From: Saprospiraceae bacterium
Lineage (GTDB): Bacteria > Bacteroidota > Bacteroidia > Chitinophagales > Saprospiraceae
Length of the DNA stretch: 15,021 nucleotides
Direction of reading: 5' to 3'
Assembly (NCBI GenBank): GCA_025455635.1
Contig: JALOMF010000022.1
Coordinates: forward strand, 1 to 15,021
Position numbers and translations under genes: made by a program. Position 1 is the first letter of the stretch. Every line of letters begins with the position of its first letter. Below the pieces are notes generated by a model that worked only from the letters and a program-made list of their open reading frames with translations, was not told where the DNA came from and did no database searches. Below, piece by piece: positions 13,073-15,021 of the stretch.

Positions 13073-15021
13073 TCAATTTTTGGTGATGACGGGTGCCAAG
13101 CTGCCCGCATCGCAACATGCGGTATAGTTGACAACAAAGGGCGTCGAGGCCGGGCTGTAACAGTTGTTGGCGCTGTCATACACGGCAGCGTAATAAACAC
13201 CGGGGGCAACCGCCGCTGGGTCCGACACCCAGTTGGCCGAGCTGGCCGAGCTGGCCGTATGCCAAGTCAGCGTTGTGTTCACTGGCATATTGTTGACTTG
13301 GACAGTGCTAAGGTCAAAACTGGTGGCCGGGCAAGTGACCATGGCCGATGGGCTGCCCAAATTGGGCGCTGAAACCCCAGCATTGCATACAGCGACGAGG
13401 GAAGTTGGGCAAGTCAAAACTGGCGTCCCCGGTATGCTGGGCGCTGTGCTGTTGGAAAAAGTATTGCCCACCGTGACGATATAGGATGCGATATAGGTAG
13501 GCTGCGACAGTTGCAGCCGGGAGTTGGACACTGTGAAATTTCCGCTGCCAGCTACGGCCACATCGCTTTTCAGGACGTTGGTGCTGTTGTTGTAGCTGTT
13601 GTTGTAAAACGTTGAGTTCAAAACAACTGGGCCATTGCCACCCACCACCAAAATGGCGCCGCCGCCATAACCTGAACGCGCTGCGCCGGTATTGTCAACC
13701 AATGTGTTGCCATCATAAATATTGTTGAGCAAAGCAACGGAAGCGGAAGAACCCGTTGCCGCAAAAATGGCCCCACCACCAAAGGAGCCAGTGGAATTGA
13801 CCACCCGGTTTCCCTTGAAAATGCAATTGCTCATCGTGAAGCTGCCACCACCGCCAAACTCGAAGCCACCGCCCCTTTGGTTGACGGTGTTGTTGTAAAA
13901 CCGGCAGCCCAATATCAGGTGTTGCGTACCACTTTGGATGCACAAGCCCCCGCCTGCGGAATTCGACTGCGCTCCAGGGGCCGACGAGTTGTTCACGAAA
14001 CTGCAATTCAGTATTTGTGCCTCTGGCGAGGAGAGGAAGTAGGCCGCTGGGCCGTATTGGCCTTGGTTCGTGTTCCCTGAAAAAGTACAGCCCGACATCA
14101 CAAACTTCGTCGTACTGGCTACCAGCAGGGCACCTGCGTCATTGTTTGCGAAATTGTTGCAAAAGGAGTTGTTGATAAAGTTGATGCCTGAGCTGGAAAG
14201 GACTTGGACAGCGCCGCCTGAAGCGCCACCAGTTACCCGGTTGTTGGTGAAGCTGCAACCTTCCACCACGTAGTCGGTGCCATTGTTGGAGGCACTGCCG
14301 GGAGAAGCGTTGGCAACGCCATGTATCATCAAGGCGCCTGAGAAAGACCCCGCCAACCCTTGGTTGTTGTCAAAAATGCAGTTCCTGATTTTAACTTTCG
14401 ACCCTGCGAAATAGGAGCCTTGCAAAAACACGGCACCGCCGCCGCCGCCACTGCCAGTGGTGTTCTTAAAGGTGCAGTCCTCTATCGTCCAATCATAAGT
14501 CTGTCCCCCTGCATTTGCATTTATACAAGGCCCTCCGTTGCCTTGCCCTTCGGCATTGTCGAAGACAATCCCCCTGATAGCATAAGTGCCCGACTGGATT
14601 CGCATGATCATCCTGTCCTGGCCATCAATCAAGGTGACGTTGGCAACGGGATTGTAGCCGCTGGTTTGGGTGCCCGTGGCATTGGTGGGGAACCCACCTT
14701 GCACAACAGTGCCAGCAGGCAAGACTACTGCATCAGATACACTACTGGCTCCCACATTGTAGGAGCCCGCAGCTATATAGATGGTACCACCCGCTGCCAA
14801 GGCCGAACGGAGGGAAGAGGCTCCCATGGCGTTGTTCCAGTTGTTGCCACTGCCCGTTCCCGAAGCTGTTTGTTTGATGAATTTTTGGGCTTGCGCTGTA
14901 TTACCGAGGGCCATCATGATGACGACCAATAAGCGCAAGATTTTCCCTTGTTTGGGCAGGCTTAGAAATGAAGTAATGCAATGGTTCAAGCGCTCAGAAT
15001 TGCGCAAGGACAGTTTCTGTT
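13073..15021 (-). CDS. Secreted right-handed beta-helix repeat protein (5' end at window edge)
   Basis: A secreted protein of about 645 residues or slightly more. The codon at 15005-15007 is TTG, and the frame stays open to the window edge, so the true ATG probably lies just outside. A signal peptide is visible (GKILRLLVVIMMALG, ending TAQAQ). The body (roughly 70-510 from that TTG) is a right-handed parallel beta-helix: Gly- and Asn-rich turns recur about every 25-40 residues, with GGAV/GGGAI and CxFxxN elements (IRNCIFDNN, CSFTNN, CTFSGN, CIFKGN), like pectate-lyase-type helices and Pmp repeats. The C-terminal 90 residues carry the module (TLTWHT, YYAAVYDSANNCYSP) also present twice at the N-terminus of the next gene. 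No catalytic residues can be assigned, so carbohydrate binding or cleavage, or adhesion, are all open. It is probably co-expressed with the downstream gene, 163 bp away. Confidence 0.87.
   Translation of the reverse strand, partial: QKLSLRNSERLNHCITSFLSLPKQGKILRLLVVIMMALGNTAQAQKFIKQTASGTGSGNNWNNAMGASSLRSALAAGGTIYIAAGSYNVGASSVSDAVVLPAGTVVQGGFPTNATGTQTSGYNPVANVTLIDGQDRMIMRIQSGTYAIRGIVFDNAEGQGNGGPCINANAGGQTYDWTIEDCTFKNTTGSGGGGGAVFLQGSYFAGSKVKIRNCIFDNNQGLAGSFSGALMIHGVANASPGSASNNGTDYVVEGCSFTNNRVTGGASGGAVQVLSSSGINFINNSFCNNFANNDAGALLVASTTKFVMSGCTFSGNTNQGQYGPAAYFLSSPEAQILNCSFVNNSSAPGAQSNSAGGGLCIQSGTQHLILGCRFYNNTVNQRGGGFEFGGGGSFTMSNCIFKGNRVVNSTGSFGGGAIFAATGSSASVALLNNIYDGNTLVDNTGAARSGYGGGAILVVGGNGPVVLNSTFYNNSYNNSTNVLKSDVAVAGSGNFTVSNSRLQLSQPTYIASYIVTVGNTFSNSTAPSIPGTPVLTCPTSLVAVCNAGVSAPNLGSPSAMVTCPATSFDLSTVQVNNMPVNTTLTWHTASSASSANWVSDPAAVAPGVYYAAVYDSANNCYSPASTPFVVNYTACCDAGSLAPVITKN
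13235..13257. repeat. 9-bp tandem repeat within the beta-helix gene
   Basis: GGCCGAGCT occurs twice in tandem (13235-13243, 13244-13252) and is followed by a partial GGCCG. It encodes the short Ala-Ser-Ser repeat in the C-terminal module. The change keeps the frame, so it is a likely site of slippage-type length variation. Confidence 0.6.

Noticed and set aside
12910..13209. Extended N-terminus of the modular secreted protein, overlapping the beta-helix gene
   Set aside because: It begins at a GTG, would overlap the end of the neighbouring gene, and precedes a clear signal peptide beginning at ATG 12909.

Overview
The window reads as part of a Bacteroidota plasmid or other extrachromosomal replicon. 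The left end holds an iteron origin and a Rep_3-family initiator gene. The rest holds a one-piece hybrid two-component regulator, a LytTR response regulator and two large secreted proteins. Hybrid regulators with a periplasmic beta-propeller, and cysteine-rich modular surface proteins ending in a D-x-N-x-D-G-K...IYQGPxND segment, are typical of Bacteroidota. The IYQGPxND ending makes me think of Saprospiria (Haliscomenobacter/Lewinella-like). That last placement is from memory and is an inference.

Layout. 1-311: AT-rich, non-coding, with short TTTACGA repeats. 312-1028: twelve copies of an iteron (consensus AAACCGTAGGGCTACCGCA); the first six lie 21-22 bp apart and the rest are scattered. 1062-1096: a perfect inverted repeat built from the iteron's left arm, just before the initiator gene (1129-2487, + strand). 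2578-2851: a probable small gene broken by a frameshift. Everything to the right is on the - strand: a LytTR response regulator (2980-3942), an intergenic region with a 27-bp direct repeat and an inverted repeat, a 1410-residue hybrid two-component system protein (4097-8329), debris of a second hybrid/AraC regulator (8749-9050), a strong intrinsic terminator (9057-9095), a 1258-residue modular secreted protein (9133-12909), and a secreted right-handed beta-helix protein (13073 to the window edge).

How the parts may work together. The initiator should bind the iterons to start replication and bind the inverted repeat to limit its own synthesis. The two secreted proteins share a roughly 75-residue module and look like a surface or adhesion pair. 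The hybrid sensor and the LytTR regulator are adjacent and collinear. A sequence close to GGACAATAGTG occurs upstream of the LytTR gene (twice, plus an inverted copy of its first eight bases) and once upstream of the modular protein, so this regulatory pair may control the surface proteins; that link is inference. The most notable items not explained by ordinary gene calling are the initiator operator, the repeat set upstream of the LytTR gene, the regulator remnant at 8749-9050 and the frameshifted small gene at 2578-2851. I found no clearly new multi-gene system.
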